This document shows, piece after piece, positions 1 through 7,792 of a stretch of 64,000 bases of DNA (its first letter is position 1; every line of letters starts with the position of its first letter). Position numbers and translations under genes: made by a program. Origin of the DNA: Palsa-892 sp963751615 (GTDB lineage Bacteria > Pseudomonadota > Alphaproteobacteria > Rhizobiales > Xanthobacteraceae); NCBI GenBank assembly GCA_963751615.1, contig CAVVVG010000005.1, positions 1,488,001 through 1,552,000 on the forward strand. Direction: 5' to 3'. The notes beneath the pieces were generated by a model. That model made no database searches. It saw only the letters and a list, made by a program, of their open reading frames with translations, and was not told the DNA's origin.

Positions 1-1
1 T

Positions 2-1114
2 TACGCTCTTGCCGAATGTCTCGATAAAGTGGAACGGGCGAGCAATTGGAAGGAGCGCTACGGGAGACTGCCGTCTGGCAAAGGTCTGGGAATGGCCTGC
101 TCGCATTACGTCAGCGGTGCGGCGAAGCCTATCCATTGGACCGGCGAGCCGCACGCAGTAGTGCATTTGAAGCTCGACTTTGACGGCAGCATTACAGCAC
201 TCACTGGCGCGGCCGATATCGGTCAAGGCTCTTCTACAATGGTTGCGATTTCAGTGGCGGAGACGCTCGGCGTTTCGCTCGATCGGATACGCGTTGTGGC
301 CGGCGATAGCGCGCTTACGCCGAAAGACAACGGCGCCTATTCTTCGCGTATCACTTTCATGGTCGGCAACGCCGCGATCGATGCAGGGCGCAAACTGAAA
401 TCGATGCTGATCGCCGCCGCGGCGCACAAGCTCGATGCGCATCCTGAAGATATTGAGTGCAGCGGTGAGACGTTTCGCGTTGGCGCCAACGCGCAATCTA
501 GCCTGAGTTTCACCGAGGTGGTCAGAGCGGCATTGATTGATGTCGGTGCGCATACTGTGAAAGGCACCTTTACGTGTCCACCGCAAGCGCAGGGCGGCAA
601 GCACAAAGGCGGCGCCGTCGGTTCGACCATGGGTTTCAGTTATGCCGCGCAAGTGGTGGAGGTAAGTGTTGATGAAGATACAGGGCTCATCAAGGTCGAT
701 AAAGTGTGGACCGCGCTTGATTGTGGGCACGCCATCAATGCGCTCGCGGTGGAAGGCCAGATCGAGGGCTCGGTGTGGATGGGGATGGGCCAAGCCATGA
801 GCGAGGAGACAAACTATCTCGACGGTTTGCCCGCGCATGCAAGCCTGCTTGAATACCGAGTACCGACGATTTCGGAATCGCCACCAATTGAAGTTCATAT
901 CGTCGAAAGCCACGATCCCCTCGGGCCATTTGGTGCCAAGGAAGCTAGCGAGGGTGCCCTTGCAAGCTTTCCCCCGGCACTGGTCAATGCGGTCGCCAAT
1001 GCGATCGGCATCGATTTCAACGCATTGCCGATGAAGCCGGATCGAATCATGGAAGCGCTTGTTGAACGCCGTCGGGCGCAACGGCGCGGAAGTCTGAAAA
1101 AGGCCGTGTCGTGA
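2..1114 (+). CDS. hcrA: 4-hydroxybenzoyl-CoA reductase, alpha (molybdenum) subunit, 5' truncated by window edge
   Basis: C-terminal half of a xanthine-oxidase-family large subunit, the molybdopterin cytosine dinucleotide-binding partner that removes the phenolic hydroxyl of 4-hydroxybenzoyl-CoA to give benzoyl-CoA. The frame stays open to base 2 and codes for family-like sequence upstream of the first possible start (GTG at 29), so the gene is cut by the edge and about half is missing. Visible signatures are the GxADIGQGSSTM cofactor loop and the GPFGAKEASEG segment, where the family's catalytic glutamate sits. It overlaps hcrB by 4 bases (GTGA), and hcrB carries the iron-sulfur insertion typical only of 4-hydroxybenzoyl-CoA reductases; that neighbour is the main reason for the specific name. 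The small [2Fe-2S] subunit is expected outside the window. Symbol hbaC would be used in Rhodopseudomonas. Confidence 0.86.
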   Translation, partial: YALAECLDKVERASNWKERYGRLPSGKGLGMACSHYVSGAAKPIHWTGEPHAVVHLKLDFDGSITALTGAADIGQGSSTMVAISVAETLGVSLDRIRVVAGDSALTPKDNGAYSSRITFMVGNAAIDAGRKLKSMLIAAAAHKLDAHPEDIECSGETFRVGANAQSSLSFTEVVRAALIDVGAHTVKGTFTCPPQAQGGKHKGGAVGSTMGFSYAAQVVEVSVDEDTGLIKVDKVWTALDCGHAINALAVEGQIEGSVWMGMGQAMSEETNYLDGLPAHASLLEYRVPTISESPPIEVHIVESHDPLGPFGAKEASEGALASFPPALVNAVANAIGIDFNALPMKPDRIMEALVERRRAQRRGSLKKAVS

Positions 1115-2094
1115 CTCTGCCACTGCCCGAATTTCAGATATCGCGCGCCCGCGATATCGAGGAAGCCATTGCCGCCAAGCGTAGCAACGATGACAGTCGC
1201 TTCCTCGCCGGTGGAACGGATCTGATTGTCAATTTGCGGCACGGTATTGGAAAACCGCAATTGCTGGTCGATCTGTCTGCGATCGAGGAAATGCGGGCGG
1301 TGACTTTAACGGGTGAAGGTGCGCGCATTGGAGCGTGTGTAACGATCGCGCAGATTGCAGCGTTTATGCGAGAATCCTATCGAGGTATCTCTGAGGCGGC
1401 CGAATCGGTAGCCGGGCCGGGAATCCGCACCGCCGCGACCTTGGGCGGTAATCTCTGTCTCGACACGCGCTGCATCTATTACAACCAAAGTGAATGGTGG
1501 CGGCACGCGAACAAGTATTGTCTGAAGCATGATGGCCAGACTTGTCACGTCGCACCACAGGGCCAACGTTGTCACGCTGCATTCAGCGGCGATATCGCGC
1601 CGGCATTGATGGTGCTCGGTGCAGAGGTAGAGATTGCGGGCGCCGAGGGTCGGCGCCGCATCCCGTTGGCCGATCTTTATGTGGAAGATGGCCGCGCACA
1701 CTTGACGCTGGGGCGCGACGAACTGCTCATCGCCGTTCAACTGCCGGCCAATCCACCTCCATCCACGTATGCCAAGATACGCGCGCGCGGTGCGATCGAT
1801 TTTCCTCTGGCGGGAGTTGCTGTCTCATTGGCGATTGAGAATCAACGGCTGATCGATTTTCGCGTTGCATTGACCGGAACGAACCCACGGCCATTCCTCT
1901 TGCAAGGCACCGATGCCTTAAGCGGCCGGCTGCTCGATAGCGATGTGTTTGATCAAATTGACAAGCTCATACAAAAACAGGTGCAGCCGATGCGCACGAC
2001 AACCGCATCAGCGCATTACCGGCGGCTGGCTGCGGCCGCGTTAGCACGGCGGCTTACGCAGAGACTATTCGCTGAAGCCGGAGGTGGGACTTGA
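1111..2094 (+). CDS. hcrB: 4-hydroxybenzoyl-CoA reductase, beta (FAD/[4Fe-4S]) subunit
   Basis: 327-residue FAD-binding subunit of the xanthine oxidase family (FLAGGTDL near 31-38, TLGGNL at 110-115). Between residues 116 and 160 there is a cysteine-rich insertion with C121, C137, C145 and C154. In Thauera HcrB the equivalent loop carries an extra [4Fe-4S] cluster that feeds electrons in the direction opposite to other family members, so the loop identifies the enzyme as 4-hydroxybenzoyl-CoA reductase. The start is GTG overlapping the hcrA stop by 4 bases; the stop overlaps the next TTG start in the same way. It should act in the cytoplasm with HcrA and a small [2Fe-2S] subunit, with low-potential ferredoxin as donor. 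Rhodopseudomonas name: hbaD. Confidence 0.92.
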   Translation: MTLPLPEFQISRARDIEEAIAAKRSNDDSRFLAGGTDLIVNLRHGIGKPQLLVDLSAIEEMRAVTLTGEGARIGACVTIAQIAAFMRESYRGISEAAESVAGPGIRTAATLGGNLCLDTRCIYYNQSEWWRHANKYCLKHDGQTCHVAPQGQRCHAAFSGDIAPALMVLGAEVEIAGAEGRRRIPLADLYVEDGRAHLTLGRDELLIAVQLPANPPPSTYAKIRARGAIDFPLAGVAVSLAIENQRLIDFRVALTGTNPRPFLLQGTDALSGRLLDSDVFDQIDKLIQKQVQPMRTTTASAHYRRLAAAALARRLTQRLFAEAGGGT

Positions 2095-2384
2095 GTTGCG
2101 ATTGCAAGCCGCCGGATGGCACTTCACGGATCTGGCAAGCTTTGGATGGCCAACACCTCGATGTCCGAGGCCTCGATCCCCCGGAGCCCATGGTGGAAAT
2201 CCTTGGATTGATCGATCGTGGCGAAGCAGAAAATATTTTCATTGTACATCTCGATCGCGAGCCAATTTTCCTTTATCCGGAGCTCGATGCTCGCGGCTGG
2301 AGTCACGAGATTATTTCTGCGACGTTCGGCGATCCTCATTGCGAGGGCGACGTGCGGTTGCGTCTTGTGTGTCTCGTCGCGTGA
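2091..2384 (+). CDS. DUF2249 domain protein
   Basis: 97-residue soluble protein with TTG start inside the hcrB stop (TTGA overlap) and its own stop inside the GTG start of the next gene. The C-terminal half (ELDARGWSHEII...GDVRLRL) has the look of DUF2249, a small alpha/beta domain often found next to hemerythrin, NnrS and nitric-oxide or redox-linked genes. The N-terminal half (LDVRGLDPPEPMVEILGLID) looks like a repeat of the same domain. Function is unknown. Tight translational coupling to hcrB and to the membrane protein that follows suggests that the three are made together; whether it serves the reductase or a separate stress or redox task cannot be told from sequence. Confidence 0.72.
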   Translation: MSCDCKPPDGTSRIWQALDGQHLDVRGLDPPEPMVEILGLIDRGEAENIFIVHLDREPIFLYPELDARGWSHEIISATFGDPHCEGDVRLRLVCLVA

Positions 2385-3655
2385 CGGTGGCGGCAACCTT
2401 TCTTGGTGGAGCAAAAAGTCGGCTTTTGCCGCTTTCGATACCATTCCGCTTCTTTATTTCGGCCGTTCTTTTCCACGTGGTGATGTGGTTGATACCGCTG
2501 CTCGATTTTCGGGCCGTGGTCGACTTCCGCGGTGGTCTTGGGCCGTCACTAGCGGCCGTGCATTTGGTCACGCTCGGAGTGCTCACAACAACTGCTATCG
2601 GCGCGTCCGTGCAGCTTCTGCCCGTCGCTACTCGTCGTGCGTTGATTTCGGTTTGGCCGATTAAGGTCGTGTACTGGCTTGTAATCCCGGGCATCGTATT
2701 GCTCGTCACCGGCATGTATGTCGTGGAGATATCGCTGCTTGCCGTAGGTGCCATCGCCGTCACAGCTGGCCTTGTGCTCTTCGCTGCATTGCTCGCCGAC
2801 AATCTGCGCCGCGCCGGCGGCATTCCTGTCGTCGCCGCATTCGGATGGGTATCATTGGGATCGCTCTTGGCACTCATTGCGCTCGGCGTTGCAGTTATCT
2901 TCGATTACGAATACGGATTCTTGTCGAATCGGCCGTCAGTAGCGCTTGCGCATCTGATACTGGCGAGTTTCGGTTTTATGGGAATGCTAATACTCGGTTT
3001 CAGCCATGTCCTGGTGCCGATGTTTTCGCTCTCTTCGATGCCGAAAAAGCGTAGCGCACTGTTTGCTTTCATATTGGCAGCTGCATCCCTGATCATTTGT
3101 GTCGCGGGCATATTTTTCGACAGTCGAGCAATATTGACGCTTGCGGCGATGCTGGGTTTTGTCGCAGCAGCGGCACACATTCGATTGATGCTTCGTGTGC
3201 TCGCAAACGGCATGCGCAAGCGCCTCGGACTTTCCTTCTTTCTAGTGCGCAGTGCCTGGGGGATGTTCATCCTGACATTTGTAATAGGCATCGCGGCCTT
3301 GCATGGATTTGCGGGCCCCAATGGGCCGACGTTATTTGCCTTTGTCTTGCTGTGGGGTTGGCTTCTCACCTTCTTGTTCGGAATTCTTCAACGCATCATG
3401 CCTTTCCTTGCATCCATGCATGCCGCGCGTGGAATTCATGGCGCCCCACCGTTGCTGTCTGAATTTGCTGCATCCTGGCCACTCAAGTGCCACGCTGCCT
3501 GTCATGCCATTGCAGTAGTCGGAATAGCGCTTGCGATAGCATTCAATTTGGCATGGGTCGTATTGCCCGCTGCGGTAGCAGGGCTTACCGGTGCCATCGC
3601 ATTCGCATGGTTTACGCTCAGTGTGATTAGGCGTGTGTTGACGACGCCGATGTAA
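2381..3655 (+). CDS. Multispanning membrane protein, NnrS/heme-copper-oxidase-subunit-I-like
   Basis: 424 residues from the GTG at 2381, which overlaps the DUF2249 stop by 4 bases. The frame is open further upstream to 2084, but that stretch overlaps the DUF2249 gene and lacks membrane character, so it is not coding. About eleven hydrophobic segments alternate with short loops. Histidines sit in or next to membrane helices (VHLVTLGV, AHLILASFGFMG, GFSHVLVPMF, AAAHIRLM), as in NnrS-like and cytochrome-oxidase-subunit-I-like proteins that may bind heme. Known NnrS proteins are linked to nitric oxide stress, and DUF2249 proteins are common neighbours. Link to aromatic metabolism is by position only. 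Last gene of the hcr operon; followed by 94 bases and the convergent end of the bcr operon. Confidence 0.6.
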   Translation: MTVAATFLGGAKSRLLPLSIPFRFFISAVLFHVVMWLIPLLDFRAVVDFRGGLGPSLAAVHLVTLGVLTTTAIGASVQLLPVATRRALISVWPIKVVYWLVIPGIVLLVTGMYVVEISLLAVGAIAVTAGLVLFAALLADNLRRAGGIPVVAAFGWVSLGSLLALIALGVAVIFDYEYGFLSNRPSVALAHLILASFGFMGMLILGFSHVLVPMFSLSSMPKKRSALFAFILAAASLIICVAGIFFDSRAILTLAAMLGFVAAAAHIRLMLRVLANGMRKRLGLSFFLVRSAWGMFILTFVIGIAALHGFAGPNGPTLFAFVLLWGWLLTFLFGILQRIMPFLASMHAARGIHGAPPLLSEFAASWPLKCHAACHAIAVVGIALAIAFNLAWVVLPAAVAGLTGAIAFAWFTLSVIRRVLTTPM

Positions 3656-3749
3656 TGACCGAATTGCGTGGATTAAATCCCGATATATTGCTCGGCCTGG
3701 CAGGCGCATAACTTCGCCGATGAAGACGCGCGTCGATAGTTTGTCCAGT

Positions 3750-4292
3750 TCAGACAGTGGCGTGCTGAAAGCAGAGTTGTGGCGAGGGGCGAAATCCGCA
3801 CGCATCAAGGAAACGTATGAGCTCAGGGTCACTCCATGTGACCTCGGTGACGATCCGATCGATACGCAAGGTGCCGAGGTTGATGAGAAGTTGCGACAAC
3901 AGTGCTCGACCTATGCCGCGCCCGCGATATTCCGGATCAACGCCGATAGTATCCATAACCGCCGATGGTTCGGAGCGGCCAAACTCGCCGAGATCAACAC
4001 GCGCCATAATGAAACCCACAGGCATGCCGTCGAGCTCAGCAACCAGGGAGACGCGCACGTCGGAGTCCAGTGCTTCAGCGAGCTTGCGTTCAAAATAGTG
4101 AGCCCGGTTACGCCCGGTTATCCGATGATCAATTGCGATCAAAGTTTTGAGATCCTTTTCGGTCATTGATCGTACGGGAATAAGATCACGCGCCAGTGGT
4201 CCAAAATCCGCACGCGGGGGCGCGCCGTAGTCGATTTCCAGCGCTTCATCTACGCGCTTGGGGATGTGAATTTGGCCGCGGTGCTGCGTCAT
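3750..4292 (-). CDS. GNAT-family N-acetyltransferase (distal gene of bcr operon)
   Basis: 180 residues from the ATG at 4292, preceded by a GGGAG ribosome binding site; the longer upstream frame runs over the preceding gene. The C-terminal two thirds form a GNAT domain: the acetyl-CoA loop reads YRGRGIGRALL, the canonical R/Q-x-x-G-x-G/A pattern. It is a paralogue of the gene just upstream: both share IAIDH, an F-E-K/R-K-L segment, GEFGR, and a G-V-x-P step before the CoA loop. It lies 17 bases after that gene, as last member of the benzoyl-CoA operon. In Rhodopseudomonas palustris aryl-CoA ligases are switched off by GNAT lysine acetyltransferases and the bad cluster has its own acetyltransferase (badL), so a role in acetylating the pathway's CoA ligases is a fair guess, not shown. 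Confidence 0.82.
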   Translation of the reverse strand: MTQHRGQIHIPKRVDEALEIDYGAPPRADFGPLARDLIPVRSMTEKDLKTLIAIDHRITGRNRAHYFERKLAEALDSDVRVSLVAELDGMPVGFIMARVDLGEFGRSEPSAVMDTIGVDPEYRGRGIGRALLSQLLINLGTLRIDRIVTEVTWSDPELIRFLDACGFRPSPQLCFQHATV

Positions 4293-4309
4293 CGAAGGCT
4301 CCCTTTCAT

Positions 4310-4801
4310 TCACACTTGATCTGTCAGTTCCGCGAGCGGCTCTGCTAATGTCCGCTGCAATACGAGTCGTGGCGCCAATGTAAATCCAAACGAATCGAAA
4401 AATTGCAAAAGACCGTGGTTTGTCCAATCCGCTTGTGAGTTGAGTACGCGCACACCTTTGTCCCGTAGGCGGTCGCACAGGCCCTGAATCAGTGCATGCC
4501 CGAGACCGTGCTTCTGGCTTTTGGGTGCGACGCCCATAATGTCGAGAACTGCAACGGTATCCTCACGGCCGAATTCACCCCTCAATATGCGGGCAAACGC
4601 AAAAGCGACAAGCGCGCCGTCTTTATCGAGCCCGACATGGATGAAGTCATCGGGATGGACTTTCGCGACATCTAGTCGCTTTTCGAAGAATCGACGTCGC
4701 GTTTGATTCGTATATGCATGATCGATGGCAACCATCGCCGCGAGATCATCTCTTCTCAACGTTCGAATAGCGTTATCGGATTTCTTTATCACGCCGGTCA
4801 T
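4310..4801 (-). CDS. GNAT-family N-acetyltransferase (penultimate gene of bcr operon)
   Basis: 163 residues from the ATG at 4801, four bases after the hemerythrin stop; longer starts would overlap that gene. Single GNAT domain with a less canonical CoA loop, QKHGLGHAL, in which the charged R-G-R-G-I-G of its neighbour is replaced, but the two glycines are kept. Clearly homologous to the following gene over its whole length, so the pair arose by tandem duplication and then diverged. The substrate is unknown. Context (end of the had-oah-dch-bcr-fdx operon) argues for a job in anaerobic aromatic metabolism, most simply reversible lysine acetylation of acyl-CoA ligases as known from R. palustris; acetylation of a small molecule is the alternative. 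Confidence 0.8.
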   Translation of the reverse strand: MTGVIKKSDNAIRTLRRDDLAAMVAIDHAYTNQTRRRFFEKRLDVAKVHPDDFIHVGLDKDGALVAFAFARILRGEFGREDTVAVLDIMGVAPKSQKHGLGHALIQGLCDRLRDKGVRVLNSQADWTNHGLLQFFDSFGFTLAPRLVLQRTLAEPLAELTDQV

Positions 4802-4805
4802 CGAC

Positions 4806-5312
4806 TTACCCCGTGCGTTCCTCGACATATGCCTGATAGAGCGCAGCCTCGGTATTGGCATCCATCGATTCTTCTAATATGGGCAGTAATGCCATTTCCT
4901 CTTTTTGAACGTGCGCAAGCATACGTTCGCAGAATTCCTGTCCAAGACTCTGGAACTCGCGCCAGCTCGATTCATCAAAATTTGCGGTGCGCGCACTACG
5001 CGCAATAGCAGCCAATCGCCGGCCAAGGGGGCGCATGGCCACATGCTCTTCAGTGAGATGCGCACCGATCTCTGCATCTCCCATGGCTTCTAAGTACGAG
5101 AACAAATGACGTTCCTCAAAATCAAAGTGCTGCTCGATCTCCGCTTCAATTGTAGTGCCCAAGCGAGCAATAAGCTGCGCAACTAACCCGTCTGAGATAT
5201 TCGGAACTGCGCGGTGATGGCGTCGTATGAATGATTCCAATTCTTCCATCAGCGCAATCGTGGCGCGGTGCTCCTCGTGGAGCGTTTGGTTGACACGATT
5301 GGAAAAGCTCAT
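4806..5312 (-). CDS. Hemerythrin/HHE-domain protein
   Basis: 168 residues, all-helical, with the HHE pattern of non-heme di-iron oxygen binders: LHEEHRAT near 11-18, QHFDFEERHLF near 61-71, HLTEEHVAM near 85-93 and HVQKEE in the last helix. Start taken at the ATG 5312; a TTG two codons upstream is also possible. It lies 25 bases after the ferredoxin gene and 4 bases before the first GNAT gene, within the benzoyl-CoA operon. Such proteins bind or sense O2 or NO or carry iron. Benzoyl-CoA reductase is extremely oxygen-sensitive, so a scavenging or sensing role near the enzyme is plausible, but this is inference from position. Confidence 0.83.
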   Translation of the reverse strand: MSFSNRVNQTLHEEHRATIALMEELESFIRRHHRAVPNISDGLVAQLIARLGTTIEAEIEQHFDFEERHLFSYLEAMGDAEIGAHLTEEHVAMRPLGRRLAAIARSARTANFDESSWREFQSLGQEFCERMLAHVQKEEMALLPILEESMDANTEAALYQAYVEERTG

Positions 5313-5337
5313 CGTCAAACCTAGTATATCGTTCGGG

Positions 5338-5583
5338 TCAGGTGTGAAGCTGTCGATACTTCTCGAGGAGTTGTTCTTTGTCTTCGGGCCAATCGGGATT
5401 CGGGACTATACAATCGGCGGGGCAAACGAGCTTGCATTGCGGCTCGTCTTCGGCGCCGACACATTCGGTGCATTTCATCGCATCGATCACGTACATCGGG
5501 TTTCCGGCAGTGATCGCCTTATTGGGACAAACTGGCTCGCAAGCGTCGCAAGCCGTGCAAGTATCAATGATCATCAGAGCCAT
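5338..5583 (-). CDS. fdx: 2[4Fe-4S] ferredoxin of the benzoyl-CoA reductase system
   Basis: 81-residue bacterial ferredoxin. Cluster I ligands are C9-x2-C12-x2-C15-x3-C19; cluster II uses C38-x2-C41-x8-C50-x3-C54, with a further C58. The eight-residue insertion between the second and third cysteine and the C-terminal helix are features of Alvin-type ferredoxins, which have unusually low potentials. The equivalent ferredoxin in Thauera and R. palustris (badB) is the electron donor of benzoyl-CoA reductase. The start has a clear AAGGAG site. It lies 21 bases after bcrD. Reduction is probably by KorAB, encoded divergently. Confidence 0.93.
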   Translation of the reverse strand: MALMIIDTCTACDACEPVCPNKAITAGNPMYVIDAMKCTECVGAEDEPQCKLVCPADCIVPNPDWPEDKEQLLEKYRQLHT

Positions 5584-5604
5584 GATATGTCTCCTTTCTT
5601 GCCG

Positions 5605-6450
5605 TCACGCGGCCTTGCGGTTGCTTTCCTGGGAGGAAAGTTTTTCGTGACGGAAGGCACCCCATAAGGCGGCGCCAATGGCGCCGGCATAGATCGAATC
5701 GGGATGGCTGCGTATTTCTGCCTTCATCTCTTTGATACCGGCGACGTCTTCTGCGAGTGCCGCAATCAATCCGGTGTCGAGGGCAAGCCCGCCAGTGACC
5801 ATGACGACGCCACTTTTCGCGCCGATTGATTTGAGCAGTTTCGATAGCCGCCCTGCCATCGATATGTGAATGCCTTTGAGAATGTTCGGAGCGGTAATGC
5901 CGCGGGAAACCATGTTGATCACGTCTGTCTCCGCCAGCACCGCGCAAATCGAAGAAACGACCTCAGGATTGTCGGCCTTGCTTGACAGAGAGCCAATCTC
6001 GTCTTGGCCGATGCCGAGATAACGCGCGATATTTTCAAGAAATTGTCCAGATCCGGATGCGCACTGACTCGTCATCTTGTAGCTCAGCACCTTGCCGCGC
6101 TCGTCAATTGAGATTGCGCGTCCGTGAAGTGCGCCGATATCGATCACGGCGCGTGCTGCGGAATCGAAATAAATCGCGCCGCGCGCATGTGTTGTCATCG
6201 AATAAAAATGTCCAGTGTGGAACGGGATGCTTTCGCCCTCGCCCGTTGATGCGACATAATCGACATCGCCCTCCTTCAGCTTTGCATCATCGAGTATCTG
6301 GTCGAAGCCGATGCGCGCGAGCTCCATTGGATCGCGCTGACGTATGCGAAGCGTGGCGCGCGACAGCCAAGTCTCTTTACCGTTTTCGATTCTGAAAAGA
6401 ACGGCCTTGACCGCACCAGTACCGACGTCAATCCCTGCGGTGATGGTCAT
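5605..6450 (-). CDS. bcrD: Benzoyl-CoA reductase subunit D (BcrD/BadG)
   Basis: 281 residues, very close to the length of known BcrD. ASKHA-fold ATPase/activase of the BadF/BadG/BcrA/BcrD family: phosphate-1 motif GIDVGTGAVK at the N terminus, a second nucleotide-binding segment VIDIGALHG near 102-110, and adenosine loop MVTGGLALD. C130 (SQCASGSG) and C169 (SSICAVLAETD) are the cysteines that in the BcrA/BcrD dimer hold a bridging [4Fe-4S] cluster. With BcrA it couples hydrolysis of two ATP to transfer of low-potential electrons to the BcrB/BcrC ring-reducing pair. Starts with ATGA overlap inside bcrA, supporting stoichiometric synthesis. Confidence 0.95.
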   Translation of the reverse strand: MTITAGIDVGTGAVKAVLFRIENGKETWLSRATLRIRQRDPMELARIGFDQILDDAKLKEGDVDYVASTGEGESIPFHTGHFYSMTTHARGAIYFDSAARAVIDIGALHGRAISIDERGKVLSYKMTSQCASGSGQFLENIARYLGIGQDEIGSLSSKADNPEVVSSICAVLAETDVINMVSRGITAPNILKGIHISMAGRLSKLLKSIGAKSGVVMVTGGLALDTGLIAALAEDVAGIKEMKAEIRSHPDSIYAGAIGAALWGAFRHEKLSSQESNRKAA

Positions 6451-7781
6451 GCTGCTTTCTCCGTTGTGGCGCCACCTTCATGTGCGCGGCGCGCGAATTC
6501 GGCGGCACCGAGTGCACCAGTGTAGATTGAATCCGGGTTGATATTGATCGTGACATCTCCATAGTTTTCCTTGATCACTTTTCGCAGCTCGCGCACCGCC
6601 GCCTCGTTCTTGGCGACGCCACCTGTAAAAGTGAACTCGTTGGTGACGCCACCGGAGCGCGATAGGATCGAGATGGCGCGCAGAATGATCGATCGATGCA
6701 AGCCGGCTAGGATGTCCTCGCGCTTTTCGCCGAGGGAAAGCCGGTCACGCAATTCGGCACCAGCAAACACTGTGCAAGTCGAATTAATGCGCGCCGGGCG
6801 ATTTGATTTCATGGCAAGTGGGCCAAGTTCGTGCAATCCCATATTCATCTCATCGGCGATGTATCCGAGATAACGGCCGCACCCAGCGGCACAGCGGTCG
6901 TTCATCTGAAAATTGGCAACAATGCCGTTCTCGTCGACCTGGATGCCCTTGGTGTCCTGACCGCCGATGTCAAGTACGGTGCGCGTCATCGGATACATCA
7001 TGTGTGCGCCAAGTCCGTGACAAAGGATTTCGGAGCGTATGTGTTCTTTAGAGAACGGGAGCGTCACCCGGCCGTATCCCGTACCGACGAGAAAGGTTTC
7101 GTCCAGAGCGGCTGAGAGGGCGCGTTCCACCCGCTCCGGCAAATCGCTTATGGCGGTGAATGTCTTGTCTTCCGCCATTATGCGCGTGAGCGCGCGACGG
7201 AATTTGTCGCTCAACTGGCCAGCTGGTGGGCGGTTTTCCACCTCGATGATCGATTTGTCATATACGTTGAGCAACAACTCGTAGGAAAGTCCGGCCTCGC
7301 GCGCGACCGTCTCAGCCTGGGCGTGGTAGCTCGAACCCGCGATATCGCGGAAGAAATCCGATCTGCGCTTAGCGCCTGGCGCATAAAGCGTGGGTGCTTC
7401 CGCGCGCAGGCGTTCAAAGACGACGCCGAGCGCTTCGATCACGCCGGCTTCGACCTTAGCGAAGCGCTCACCTTTGACTTGGCTGCGGCAGGTCGCTTCA
7501 AGGTCCGCGAGCTGCTCAAGAAATTGTTCGAGGCGGAAAGCGCGCTCGAGCGCGCCGATGAAATCGTCGAGCCGTGGCGCGAGCGAAGCGACCTGACCGA
7601 GCTCGCGTCGGAACATCGTGAAGCGGCCATCGACGCGCGCCTCCTCGCTCGCTACGCGCGCGGCGGTAGCGTAGTTGGAGCGGGAATTCGTGATGCCGCG
7701 GCCAAGAACTTGGCGATTCTCATCAAGCAAAACCGATTTGGTAGTGGTCGAGCCAAGATCAATTCCGACAAAAGTCTTCAT
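6447..7781 (-). CDS. bcrA: Benzoyl-CoA reductase subunit A (BcrA/BadF)
   Basis: 444 residues; ATPase and electron-activating subunit of class I benzoyl-CoA reductase. N-terminal GIDLGSTTTKSVL phosphate loop, a lineage-typical alpha-helical insertion of about 200 residues (50-240), then VLDIGGQDTKG and TFTGGVAKN segments of the ASKHA fold. Cluster cysteines are in NDRCAAGCG (C297, C301) and INSTCTVFAGAE (C336). The insertion is what separates BcrA from BcrD. It begins 11 bases after bcrB and overlaps bcrD by 4. A related family, the 2-hydroxyacyl-CoA dehydratase activators, is smaller and would not be flanked by bcrB, bcrC and bcrD. Confidence 0.95.
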   Translation of the reverse strand: MKTFVGIDLGSTTTKSVLLDENRQVLGRGITNSRSNYATAARVASEEARVDGRFTMFRRELGQVASLAPRLDDFIGALERAFRLEQFLEQLADLEATCRSQVKGERFAKVEAGVIEALGVVFERLRAEAPTLYAPGAKRRSDFFRDIAGSSYHAQAETVAREAGLSYELLLNVYDKSIIEVENRPPAGQLSDKFRRALTRIMAEDKTFTAISDLPERVERALSAALDETFLVGTGYGRVTLPFSKEHIRSEILCHGLGAHMMYPMTRTVLDIGGQDTKGIQVDENGIVANFQMNDRCAAGCGRYLGYIADEMNMGLHELGPLAMKSNRPARINSTCTVFAGAELRDRLSLGEKREDILAGLHRSIILRAISILSRSGGVTNEFTFTGGVAKNEAAVRELRKVIKENYGDVTININPDSIYTGALGAAEFARRAHEGGATTEKAA

Positions 7782-7792
7782 GCGTTGTTTCC

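Noticed and set aside
251..1123. 290-residue minus-strand open frame
   Set aside because: Antisense to hcrA, histidine/arginine-rich shadow composition, no family resemblance.
2084..2380. N-terminal extension of the NnrS-like membrane protein
   Set aside because: Overlaps the DUF2249 gene in another frame, is arginine/proline-rich without membrane character, and the GTG at 2381 forms a neat GTGA overlap.
3720..4169. 149-residue plus-strand open frame
   Set aside because: Antisense to the GNAT gene, which has clear acetyltransferase motifs.
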